Source: Promethearchaeota archaeon Loki_b31 (lineage in GTDB: Archaea; Asgardarchaeota; Lokiarchaeia; Sigyniarchaeales; SOKP01). From it: DNA of 64,000 nt. Each line of letters starts with the position of its first letter. Positions within the stretch are counted from its first letter, which is position 1. The translations under genes and the position numbers were made by a program. Where the stretch lies: contig NJBI01000006.1 in NCBI GenBank assembly GCA_005222975.1, forward strand, positions 1 through 64,000, written 5' to 3'. Below, one piece after another: positions 16,987 through 25,206 of the stretch. Under the pieces are notes generated by a model. It saw only the letters and a program-made list of their open reading frames with translations. It was not told the DNA's origin and searched no databases.

Positions 16987-18981
16987 ATGATTACTAATTT
17001 CAAAATTGAATCTGAGTTTCAACCTAGCGGAGATCAACCAGAGGCAATAAAAGTTTTAGCCGGAAACATAAAAAGCGGAAAAAAGTTTCAAACTCTTTTA
17101 GGTGCGACAGGTACTGGCAAAACATTTTCTATTGCACAAGTCATACAAAAAATACAAAAACCTACATTAGTAATGGCACCTAACAAAACATTGGCTGCGC
17201 AGTTGTATAATGAACTAAAAGAATTATTCCCCCATAATACCGTCCATTATTTTGTTTCATATTACGATTACTACCAACCCGAAGCATATATGCCGGTAAC
17301 AGGGATGTACATTGAGAAAGATTTTAGCGTAAATGAAGAGATTGAAAGGTTAAGATTAGCTGCTACCCACGCAATTAGGACCCGAAATGATGTCATAATA
17401 GTCGCAACGGTTTCTTGCATTTATGGAATTGGAGATCCCAAAGTTTGGACGGCCATCTCTATAAACCTCAAAGTTGGTCAAAAAATTAAGAGAAAGGACA
17501 TCATCAAGAGATTAATATTAATGAATTATGAGAGAAAAGATATCAAATTTAGACCAGGGGTCCTAAGAGTTAGAGGAGACATAATAGATATCTTTCCAGC
17601 TTATTTAGATACTGCTATTCGCATATCATTATTTGGAGATGAAATCGAATCTATTCAAGAAATTCATCATGTTTCAAATAATATAATAAAAAATTTATCT
17701 AATTGCAGAATTTTTCCTGCAACTCATTTTATTATACCAGAAGAAAATAAAGCAAAAGCCTTGGTTTCAATAGAGGAAGAGTTAAAAATCCAAATAGCAA
17801 AATTCATGAAGGAAAAAAAATACGCTGAAGCGCAACGCATTGAGAAAAGAGGAAAATTTGATCTCGAAATGATGAGGGAAATGGGATGGTGTAAGGGCGT
17901 AGAAAACTATTCTAGGCACTTAGATGGAAGACCTCCCGGTAGTCCCCCAATGTGTTTAATCGATTACTTTCCAGAAAACTTTTTAATCGTTGTTGATGAG
18001 AGTCATATTACGATTCCGCAAATTCATGGAATGATAGGTGGAGATAAATCGAGAAAAAAGAATCTTGTGGACTTTGGGTGGAGATTGCCATCGGCATACG
18101 ATAATAGACCTTTAAAGTTCGAAGAATGGGAATCAAAAATAAAGTATATAATTTTTATGAGCGCAACTCCTGGAAATTGGGAGTTAGAAAAGAGTAGTGG
18201 TATTTCTGCAGAACAAATAATTAGACCGACTGGATTAGTTGATCCTGAAGTGGAGATTCGTCCTGCAAAAAATCAGATTGATGATCTCTTAGATGAAATT
18301 CGAAAGGTGATTAAAAACAAAGGGAGAATTTTAGTAACAACTCTTACAAAACGAATGTCAGAAGATATAGCAGAATATTACGCTGAACTTGGTTTAAAGA
18401 TTGCTTACTTACATTCTGAAGTAGGTACAGTAGAAAGATTTGAAATATTAAGATCTCTTAGGGATGGTACTTATGATATTATAGTTGGGATTAATCTCCT
18501 AAGAGAAGGATTAGATTTGCCTGAAGTACAACTCGTTGCTATTTTAGATGCAGATAAATTAGGGTTTCTGAGAGATACAAGATCGCTAATTCAAACTATT
18601 GGAAGAGCTTCGCGAAACATAGATGGAAGAGCAATTTTATACGCAGGGAAAATTACCTCCGCGATGAAGGCGGCAATAGAAGAAACTAACAGGAGAAGAA
18701 AGAAACAAGTAGATTATAACAAAAAAAATAATATTACGCCTCAAACAATAAGGAAAAGCATTTTAAATTCACTTTCAGAAGAAAAAGAATTCAAAGAGAA
18801 AGAAACAACTAAATTGAAAAGAAAAATTAAGGATAGAATTGAAGAGCTAGAAAAAGAAGGAGACAAAGATTTGGTTATTCATTATCTTGAAAACAAAATG
18901 TTCTTGGCAGCTAAAGAACTTAGGTTTGAAGATGCTGCTTACTTAAGAGATAAAATAAAGGCAATAAAGGAAGATTATTAA
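16987..18981 (+). CDS. uvrB: excinuclease ABC subunit B
   Basis: 664 residues, full length. Walker A GATGTGKT spans residues 39-46, the damage-probing beta-hairpin has YYDYYQPEAYMP near residue 92, DESH Walker B follows near residue 335, and helicase motif VI is QTIGRASRN. The C-terminal UVR motif (AAKELRFEDAAYLRD) for UvrC contact is intact. UvrB opens DNA at lesions handed over by UvrA. It is directly followed, 54 bases later, by a uvrA 5' remnant with its own ribosome binding site, showing that uvrB-uvrA was once a simple operon here. The intact uvrA is now 3.2 kb downstream. uvrC is not in the window. Confidence 0.97.
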   Translation: MITNFKIESEFQPSGDQPEAIKVLAGNIKSGKKFQTLLGATGTGKTFSIAQVIQKIQKPTLVMAPNKTLAAQLYNELKELFPHNTVHYFVSYYDYYQPEAYMPVTGMYIEKDFSVNEEIERLRLAATHAIRTRNDVIIVATVSCIYGIGDPKVWTAISINLKVGQKIKRKDIIKRLILMNYERKDIKFRPGVLRVRGDIIDIFPAYLDTAIRISLFGDEIESIQEIHHVSNNIIKNLSNCRIFPATHFIIPEENKAKALVSIEEELKIQIAKFMKEKKYAEAQRIEKRGKFDLEMMREMGWCKGVENYSRHLDGRPPGSPPMCLIDYFPENFLIVVDESHITIPQIHGMIGGDKSRKKNLVDFGWRLPSAYDNRPLKFEEWESKIKYIIFMSATPGNWELEKSSGISAEQIIRPTGLVDPEVEIRPAKNQIDDLLDEIRKVIKNKGRILVTTLTKRMSEDIAEYYAELGLKIAYLHSEVGTVERFEILRSLRDGTYDIIVGINLLREGLDLPEVQLVAILDADKLGFLRDTRSLIQTIGRASRNIDGRAILYAGKITSAMKAAIEETNRRRKKQVDYNKKNNITPQTIRKSILNSLSEEKEFKEKETTKLKRKIKDRIEELEKEGDKDLVIHYLENKMFLAAKELRFEDAAYLRDKIKAIKEDY

Positions 18982-19035
18982 ATAAAAGCGTGAAATTTTT
19001 CTTTTATTATGAATTGAAGGTTAATAGGAGCAAAC

Positions 19036-19209
19036 ATGATTGTAGATTCTATAATTATAAAAGGAGCTAGGCAAAACAACTTAAAAAACATAGATGTTGT
19101 AATTCCAAGAAATAAATTAGTAGTCATAACTGGAATAAGCGGGAGCGGTAAATTTAAATACTTCTCAATATTCAAATGGTTGGCAAAATATCTCAGCAAC
19201 CGCAATTGA
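19036..19209 (+). pseudogene. uvrA: uvrA 5' remnant, truncated in the Walker A loop
   Basis: An ATG with AGGAG nine bases upstream opens a frame whose first 39 codons are Uvr[17 protein letters not shown] then [17 protein letters not shown]. At base 19153 homology stops between the Lys and Ser of the P-loop, and an unrelated tail of 18 codons runs to TGA. Against the intact uvrA, the 30 codons 19063-19152 differ at 18 of 90 bases by my count but at only one residue (Ile/Val), so the remnant is not a recent copy of the downstream gene. It sits exactly where uvrA would be expected after uvrB. It cannot encode an ATPase. Confidence 0.9.
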
Positions 19210-19339
19210 CAAGACAGGTAATATTAAATCAACTTCAATATTGATAAATATTGAAAGCCGTAGAATTCCCGGTATAAATTTAACCATATTAATTATAAGC
19301 TCTATTCTTGGAATCATAAGTAATTATACTGTTGAGTAG
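19154..19339 (+). pseudogene. 3' remnant of a surface protein with Ig-like domain and C-terminal membrane tail
   Basis: Directly after the uvrA break a different frame is open to TAG at 19339. It reads like the end of an Ig-like domain ([16 protein letters not shown]) followed by a short linker, RRIPGINL, a hydrophobic helix (TILIISSILGII) and a short tail. The IPG plus helix resembles archaeal CTERM-type surface sorting signals, but lacks the basic end. There is no start codon and no upstream domain, so only the 3' end of a larger secreted-protein gene remains. It marks one side of a DNA junction. Confidence 0.65.
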
Positions 19340-19495
19340 AAGTATCCTCCTCACAATATTCATTTTTATTCTATTATCTATAATCAAATCATTTATGACG
19401 TATGGAACCCCAAGAGTAAAGAAAACGTTGTCAACTTAAAACATGTTTATTAAATTCTATAAAAAGATAATTCTAGATATTTTTCTTACAACTCT

Positions 19496-20203
19496 TTATT
19501 TCTTAAAACCTATATACAACATCCATGAGCTACTTACCATTGCTATTCTTATAAAAACCAATGTTACCCCAGGACTTATTAATGAATCACCTGCTCCAGC
19601 TATTACAAAAATTAAGAATCCTAAAGATAAAAATAAAAAATTTCGTCTTATTATTCCTGTTGATTGAAAACTTTTACGCAAAAACCCAAATCCATTAAAG
19701 ATTAGAACGGAAAGTAAAAAAATAACAATTAATATGAATGTGGGATGGCCAAAAACAAAACTAGTATCAGTCAGGTCTTCCCCAGGATTTTTTAATATAA
19801 AAGTGAAAGAATTCATCGTATCTAAAAATAGAAATAACTCAAAAAGTATCCCTAAGACAATATAGATTGATACAATATTCCATTTTTTATCGGGTTTAAT
19901 GAGTTCAGCTCCAATATACATGGCACATATAAGACTTGGAGCAACCCACATATAGCTTAATCTTCCATATATACCAATTGTCACGGGATTTTCCAAATTA
20001 TCCCCAGTCAATAAAATTGATATGAAATCAGAAAATGGACCTAAATACAAAAGACCCGCAAAAAATACCATTAGACCAGCATAAGTAAGTAACTTTGCCT
20101 TTAATTTTAATGATCTGTAAAAAAATAATAACCCAAACACACAGGAAGATATAATAACGCCTGTTGCTGTTAATCCATCAAGCAAACCAGAATAAGAAAT
20201 CAA
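19496..20203 (-). CDS. seven-helix membrane protein, unknown
   Basis: 235 residues with about seven evenly spaced hydrophobic segments and almost no soluble domain: helices start near residues 8, 38, 78, 108, 150, 186 and 212. A conserved-looking NPGEDLTD loop lies between helices four and five. The topology resembles seven-helix sensor domains that precede kinases, but no kinase or output domain follows. The helices run to the C terminus, ending LYIGFKK. It lies inside the scar between the uvrA remnant and uvrA, on the opposite strand, with no partner gene. Function not recognised. Confidence 0.65.
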   Translation of the reverse strand: MISYSGLLDGLTATGVIISSCVFGLLFFYRSLKLKAKLLTYAGLMVFFAGLLYLGPFSDFISILLTGDNLENPVTIGIYGRLSYMWVAPSLICAMYIGAELIKPDKKWNIVSIYIVLGILFELFLFLDTMNSFTFILKNPGEDLTDTSFVFGHPTFILIVIFLLSVLIFNGFGFLRKSFQSTGIIRRNFLFLSLGFLIFVIAGAGDSLISPGVTLVFIRIAMVSSSWMLYIGFKK

Positions 20204-20610
20204 TTTAAACTTTCACTTTTTCATTCAGGTAGGTAATTTTTTTATTATTATTATTTATTAATACTCTTATTATATAAATTAGTACTTGATTATGTGATCA
20301 TACACCCTCATTATTTTTAACTCTTCGTCTCGCCAAAAATCTGTGTCTAGAGATCCTTAATTTTTTTGAATGCTGGTTATACTCATCTAATTTTTATTTT
20401 AAACCTATAATATATTTTTATTTCATTAAATTTATCTTGCACTAATTTATAACCCCAAAATCTATATCTCTGGATCACTTCTCGGTTTTAAAGAACTTAA
20501 CCAAATTAAATCTGAAATATCGAAATATGTGATCCATGTATTTCCCTCGAAAGATTCACTTTTAATAATTAAACACCTTATTTGAATTATTAATTTAAAT
20601 AATTTTTTTC
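20204..20610 (-). other. gene-free stretch with possible eroded coding sequence
   Basis: No gene with a start codon was found in these ~400 bases. On the minus strand one frame stays open from inside the Cys-rich fragment down to a TAG near 20464 and reads protein-like (SFEGNTWITYFDISDLIW), so it may be decayed coding DNA, but it has no start and may be chance in such AT-rich sequence. Confidence 0.25.
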
Positions 20611-20916
20611 TTAACCAATAATTAATAATTCTAGAAGTATCGCCTTCGGGGTTTCAGCTTTAATACCTGCATCTTTAATATCAAACCAGATTTCAAACCA
20701 TCCTTTTTCGTTGGTATTTTCTGATTGTTCTTCTAGATATGTACAATTTCCATGTTGTACTCCATTATAATCAATATATTCTAATTCATACCATTCACAT
20801 TCATGGCATCTACAATCAACACACCAACAGCCATTCTCTTTTTCATCACATGCTAAACAACACCCTAAACCATTAGAATAATCTTGTCTTATAACAAAAA
20901 CCTCTGGTCTTTTGGA
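20611..20916 (-). pseudogene. 5'-truncated cysteine-rich protein gene
   Basis: The minus-strand frame from just after an in-frame TAA (20917-20919) to TAA at 20611 has no ATG, GTG or TTG near its beginning, so the 5' end is missing. It encodes a dense Cys/His/Trp cluster (GCCLACDEKENGCWCVDCRC then HECEWYELEY), which is likely metal-binding, followed by an aromatic strand region GWFEIWFDIKDAG and a short helix. It lies next to transposase debris. The family was not recognised; it could also be translated from an unusual start. Confidence 0.45.
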
Positions 20917-20975
20917 TTACTCTATATTTATTTCTTTTTATGTATCAGTATTTAATTTTTTATTTTTTTCTCTAT

Positions 20976-21044
20976 TATTTTCGATGGTCGGTAAGCCGAC
21001 ATTATTTGAAATTTACCCGATCACCCCTTGTGATTTTTTCTCCA
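20976..21044. repeat. two short hairpins beside the transposase remnant
   Basis: GTCGG TAAG CCGAC and, about 25 bases on, ATCAC CCCTT GTGAT form two perfect five-base stems with short loops just past the transposase 3' end. They may belong to an insertion-sequence end or a decaying terminator; no matching copy was noticed on the other side. Confidence 0.3.
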
Positions 21045-21083
21045 GAGAAAGAAAGGCTTTCGTTAATAAATCTTGGTTTTGAT

Positions 21084-21753
21084 TTAATGTCCAAGCCTTT
21101 TTTTTCCACATTTTTTTTCTGCATTTTGAATCTGTTTTTTATTCATCTTCCATGAATTATAAAGAAGTATTCTTGCCATCATATCTAAATATCGTAGATT
21201 ATCATAGTTTGACTTCCATCGGCGATTAATTCGATTTAAGTCGGAAAATCCCGTTTCAATTAACCATCTTCGACGATAAAATAAAGAAGTGCGGGACGCC
21301 CAAGAGTTTGTCTTTCCTTTAGGCTTCTTAGTAGTCATTATGGTAAAAACTTTATGGCGAGCATCCTTTAAGGTTATTTTTCCGCTTTTATAATCTCTTT
21401 TGACGCCTTGGAGAGAAAAGCCCCTCTTCGCTTTTATTATTAGGTAAACATCTTTCCAAAATCGCCTTTTTGCTGCGGGAGCGGTTGAAAAGGTGTATTT
21501 CCGTACCCGACCATGCTTTCCCTCGATATATTCGGTAATGAACTGCTTAACTTTCTTGTATTGCTTGGCAGGGATTAAAACATGTCCTCCTTTTCTTTCA
21601 ATATCATCGATATTGATGCTTTTTGTACTTCCACATGCGAGATGTAACTACTTCACAAAACTTTTTAAAAAATGCGAGCATATTATCATTAAAAAGAAGT
21701 GATTTAACTCCCATTCTTTCAATAAAGTCAGGAGATATTTTTTTTATTAGCAT
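21084..21753 (-). pseudogene. broken IS4-type transposase
   Basis: Two pieces in different frames. The first (ATG at 21753 to TGA at 21604) starts MLIKKISPDFIERMG. The second frame (open from 21647 to TAA at 21084) continues INIDDIERKGGHVLIPA and ends with the DDE-transposase C-terminal signature FYRRRWLIETGFSDLN, matching Y-x2-R-x3-E of IS4-like enzymes, although the usual distal Lys is Asn. The frames overlap around 21604-21647, so a frameshift lies there, and the total is shorter than usual with the first catalytic region missing, implying an internal deletion. Clear terminal inverted repeats were not found. This is insertion-sequence debris. Confidence 0.75.
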
Positions 21754-21986
21754 AAATAAATATTATCACTTCTTTCTAATAAATTTAGCGGTAAATAATC
21801 AAATAATTAAGAAAAGTAAAAATAATATTTCAAAATACTAATTAAGTTTTAAAAATGAATAGAATAAGTCACAGGTCAATAGGATTTAGACTTTAAAATC
21901 CTTTGGTACTGTATGTATAAAATTAAATTTGAAAACTTTGTATCCCACTCATTAGTAAAATGAACTAGGAACAATAGTATTAATAT

Positions 21987-22130
21987 TTAAACTTTACAAA
22001 ATATCCTTGACATTGCCAGATCTTTTGGATTGTAATCATGTCTAATACTTTGAAATGTATCATTTAAGATTTTTAAATTTGCGATTTTAGATAGGGAAAA
22101 AAGATTCCATCCTATTGGGTTTCCACACAC
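21987..22130 (-). pseudogene. possible short gene remnant before uvrA
   Basis: From GTG at 22130 a 47-codon frame runs to TAA at 21987. It reads protein-like: CGNPIGWNLFSLSKIANLKI, then a segment ending in IRHDYNPKDLAMSRIF. The frame is open about ten codons further upstream to a TAA without a better start. It shares no visible relation with the flanking transposase. It may be the 3' end of a lost gene. The rest of 21754-22211 shows nothing recognisable. Confidence 0.3.
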
Positions 22131-22211
22131 AATTAGATGAAAATAATTTATAATTTAGAAAAACTTTTTTGATTTCCAGAATTAAGTTCTCTTAAAAGAA
22201 AATATTAGAAT

Positions 22212-25082
22212 ATGAATGATTATATCGTCATTAAGGGCGCTAGGCAGAATAACTTAAAAAATATTGATGTGGTAATTCCACGCAATAAGCTTGTAGTTGT
22301 AACTGGTATTAGTGGAAGCGGGAAAAGTTCGCTTGTTATTAATACTTTATTCGCTGAAGGACAACGAAGGTTTCTTGAATCTTTATCAAGCTATGCCAGA
22401 CAATTTCTTGGTGAAATGGATAAGCCAGATGTAGATTCAATAGAAGGGTTATCTCCTGCTATAGCTATAGAACAAAAACTCTTGTCAAAAAATCCTCGAA
22501 GTACTGTAGGAACGGTCACAGAAATATATGATTATTACAGACTATTATTTGCCAATATTGGGATTCCTCACTGTCCTAATTGTGGCAAAGAAATCAGACC
22601 GCAAACACCTCAACAAATTATTCAACAAATATTAGATTCTATAGAAGAGAATCAAAAATTTATAGTTAAAGCACCCGTTATTCGAGATCGCAAGGGTGAA
22701 TATAAAGACCTTCTTAAAGATCTCAAAAAACAAGGATATGTCCGAGTTGAGGTAGATGGGATTCAATATACTTTAGACGAAGAAATCCCTATGGACAAGA
22801 ATGTAAAACATCATATTAATGTAATTATTGATAGATTAGTAATGAAAAATGATATCAAAACCAGATTAGCAGATTCAATTGAAAATGCTTTAAATTTAAC
22901 GGATGGAATCGTTGTTGTAGAAGTTCTTGACAAGGAAGAACAGATATATTCTGAACATTTAGCGTGCGTTGATTGTAGTATTTCTTTTCCACCTATTAAC
23001 CATAAAATGTTCTCATTTAACATACCACATGGTAGTTGCAAATATTGTAGTGGATTAGGAACTGTAATGGAATTCGATTACGAATTGGTATTAGGAAAAG
23101 ATTCTGATGTTCCACTTCAAGAAACTCCGATTAGAAACATACCTGGTTTTGGTACTTTAACGGGATATTTTTGGCAATCCGTAAGACAAGTTGCTGAACA
23201 TTACAAGTTTGATACCGATAAAACAGCGATAAAGAATATCGATCCAAAAAAGTTGGATAAGATATTATTTGGAACGGAAGAAGAAGTAATAGAATTCCAT
23301 TTCGAAAGCGAAAACAATGGTTTTGGAAATCAAAAAAATGAAATAAAATCGTCGTATCATGTTGCTAGACCTTTCGAAGGGCTAATTCCTATGCTGCATA
23401 GAAGATATATGGAAACACGTTCAGAGTGGGCTCGAGATATTTACGAAAGTTTTATGAATCGAATTGACTGTCCACAGTGTAAGGGTCAAAGACTAAGACC
23501 AGAAAGTCTATCAATCATCATAGATAATCTTAATATTGCTGAATTATCCGATTTATCTGTCAAAGACTCATTGAATTATTTTAAAAAATTAAAGTTGAAC
23601 GAGCTTCAAAAAAAGATCGTAAAGGATGTATTAAAGGAAATTTTAGATCGATTATCTTTCTTAGAAAATGTTGGATTGGATTACATAACTTTAAGCCGAA
23701 GATCACACACACTCTCTGTAGGAGAAGCTGAAAGAATTAGGCTGGCGACTCAATTAGGTTCCCGTCTAGTTGGTGTATTGTACGTGTTAGATGAGCCTTC
23801 TGTAGGTTTACACCAACGAGATATTTCCCAATTGATACAGATGTTAAAGAAATTAAGAGATTTAGGGAATACCGTAATCGTTGTAGAACACGACGATGAA
23901 ATTATGCGTAATGCCGATCATATTATAGACCTCGGGCCTTTAGCAGGCGAGAACGGGGGAGAAGTCGTTGCTGAAGGACCTATTGAAGTTATTTTAGAAT
24001 CAAAAACCTTAACTGGTGAATATTTATCAGGGAAAAAAAAGATTGAAGTCCCTAAAAAAAGACGAACCATTAACGACGAATTTATTGAAATTAAAGGTGC
24101 TCGAGAAAATAACCTAAAAAATATAAATATCAAGATTCCTTTGAGCATATTTACGTGTATTACAGGCGTTTCGGGAGCGGGAAAAACAAGTTTGATAATC
24201 GATTGTTTATACAAGGGACTACATAACATTATAAATACTCGCAGTTCGCGTTTAAGCATAGGCGATTTTGACGAAATAAAAGGTCACGATAAGATTGATA
24301 AAATAATTAACATAGATCAATCTCCAATTGGAAGAACTCCTCGGTCGGTCCCAGCCACTTATACTAAGGCATTAGATTATATAAGAGATATTTTCGCTAG
24401 ACTTGAAGAATCAAGAGAGAGGGGTTATAAGAAAGGAAGATTCAGCTTCAATACTAAAGAAGGGCACTGTAAAAAATGTAAAGGAACAGGATTCATCCTT
24501 AAAGAGATGTATTTTCTTCCAGATGTTTACATTAGATGCGATTTGTGCAACGGAAAGAGATATAACGCTGAAACCTTAGAAATTAAATTTAAGGGAAACA
24601 CGATTTCAAATGTGCTTAAGATGACGTTTCATCAAGCACTCGAATTTTTCGAGTTCATTCCAAATTTAAAGCGAACCTTAAAAACTGTAGTTGATGTAGG
24701 GTTAGGATATCTAGAGTTGGGGCAATCTTCGACAACCCTAAGCGGGGGTGAATCTCAGCGTTTAAAAATAGCAAGAGAACTAAGGAAAACTAGCACTGGA
24801 AACACATTATATATTCTTGACGAACCAACAACCGGACTTCACATGTATGATATTCAATTTTTATTGAAAGTACTTCAAAAATTAGTGGATAAAGGTAATA
24901 CGGTGGTAATTATAGAACATAATATGGAAATAATAAAATCTGTAGATCATATTATTGATCTTGGACCTGAAGGTGGAGAAAAAGGCGGAGAATTAGTCGT
25001 AAAAGGAACACCAGAAGAGATTATCGATAATAAAACGTCATATACGGCAAAATATCTCAAAAGATATTTAAATCATAATTAA
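22212..25082 (+). CDS. uvrA: excinuclease ABC subunit A
   Basis: 956 residues, complete. Two ABC ATPase halves are seen: first Walker A GISGSGKSS at about residues 33-41 with signature LSVGEAERIRLA, and second Walker A GVSGAGKTS near residue 655 with LSGGESQRLKIA. Zinc-binding pairs CPNCG, CPQCKG and, in the second half, CKKCKGTG...CDLCNG are all present. UvrA scans DNA for lesions and loads UvrB. Its 5' end closely matches the truncated remnant after uvrB in protein but differs at many third codon positions. It is separated from uvrB by the scar, so it now needs its own promoter. Confidence 0.97.
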   Translation: MNDYIVIKGARQNNLKNIDVVIPRNKLVVVTGISGSGKSSLVINTLFAEGQRRFLESLSSYARQFLGEMDKPDVDSIEGLSPAIAIEQKLLSKNPRSTVGTVTEIYDYYRLLFANIGIPHCPNCGKEIRPQTPQQIIQQILDSIEENQKFIVKAPVIRDRKGEYKDLLKDLKKQGYVRVEVDGIQYTLDEEIPMDKNVKHHINVIIDRLVMKNDIKTRLADSIENALNLTDGIVVVEVLDKEEQIYSEHLACVDCSISFPPINHKMFSFNIPHGSCKYCSGLGTVMEFDYELVLGKDSDVPLQETPIRNIPGFGTLTGYFWQSVRQVAEHYKFDTDKTAIKNIDPKKLDKILFGTEEEVIEFHFESENNGFGNQKNEIKSSYHVARPFEGLIPMLHRRYMETRSEWARDIYESFMNRIDCPQCKGQRLRPESLSIIIDNLNIAELSDLSVKDSLNYFKKLKLNELQKKIVKDVLKEILDRLSFLENVGLDYITLSRRSHTLSVGEAERIRLATQLGSRLVGVLYVLDEPSVGLHQRDISQLIQMLKKLRDLGNTVIVVEHDDEIMRNADHIIDLGPLAGENGGEVVAEGPIEVILESKTLTGEYLSGKKKIEVPKKRRTINDEFIEIKGARENNLKNINIKIPLSIFTCITGVSGAGKTSLIIDCLYKGLHNIINTRSSRLSIGDFDEIKGHDKIDKIINIDQSPIGRTPRSVPATYTKALDYIRDIFARLEESRERGYKKGRFSFNTKEGHCKKCKGTGFILKEMYFLPDVYIRCDLCNGKRYNAETLEIKFKGNTISNVLKMTFHQALEFFEFIPNLKRTLKTVVDVGLGYLELGQSSTTLSGGESQRLKIARELRKTSTGNTLYILDEPTTGLHMYDIQFLLKVLQKLVDKGNTVVIIEHNMEIIKSVDHIIDLGPEGGEKGGELVVKGTPEEIIDNKTSYTAKYLKRYLNHN

Positions 25083-25206
25083 GATTACTATTCTAAATTT
25101 TAGTATTTTACTATTCATTCAACAAATTCTAAATCGATTAATACTTTTTTTAATTATTACAAATATTTAGAGAAATTTAATTAATTTTTTCAAATAGTGA
25201 TTGTAA

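Noticed and set aside
19443..19667. Plus-strand ORF of 74 codons
   Set aside because: It overlaps the 3' end of the seven-helix membrane protein on the other strand and has no sensible domain.
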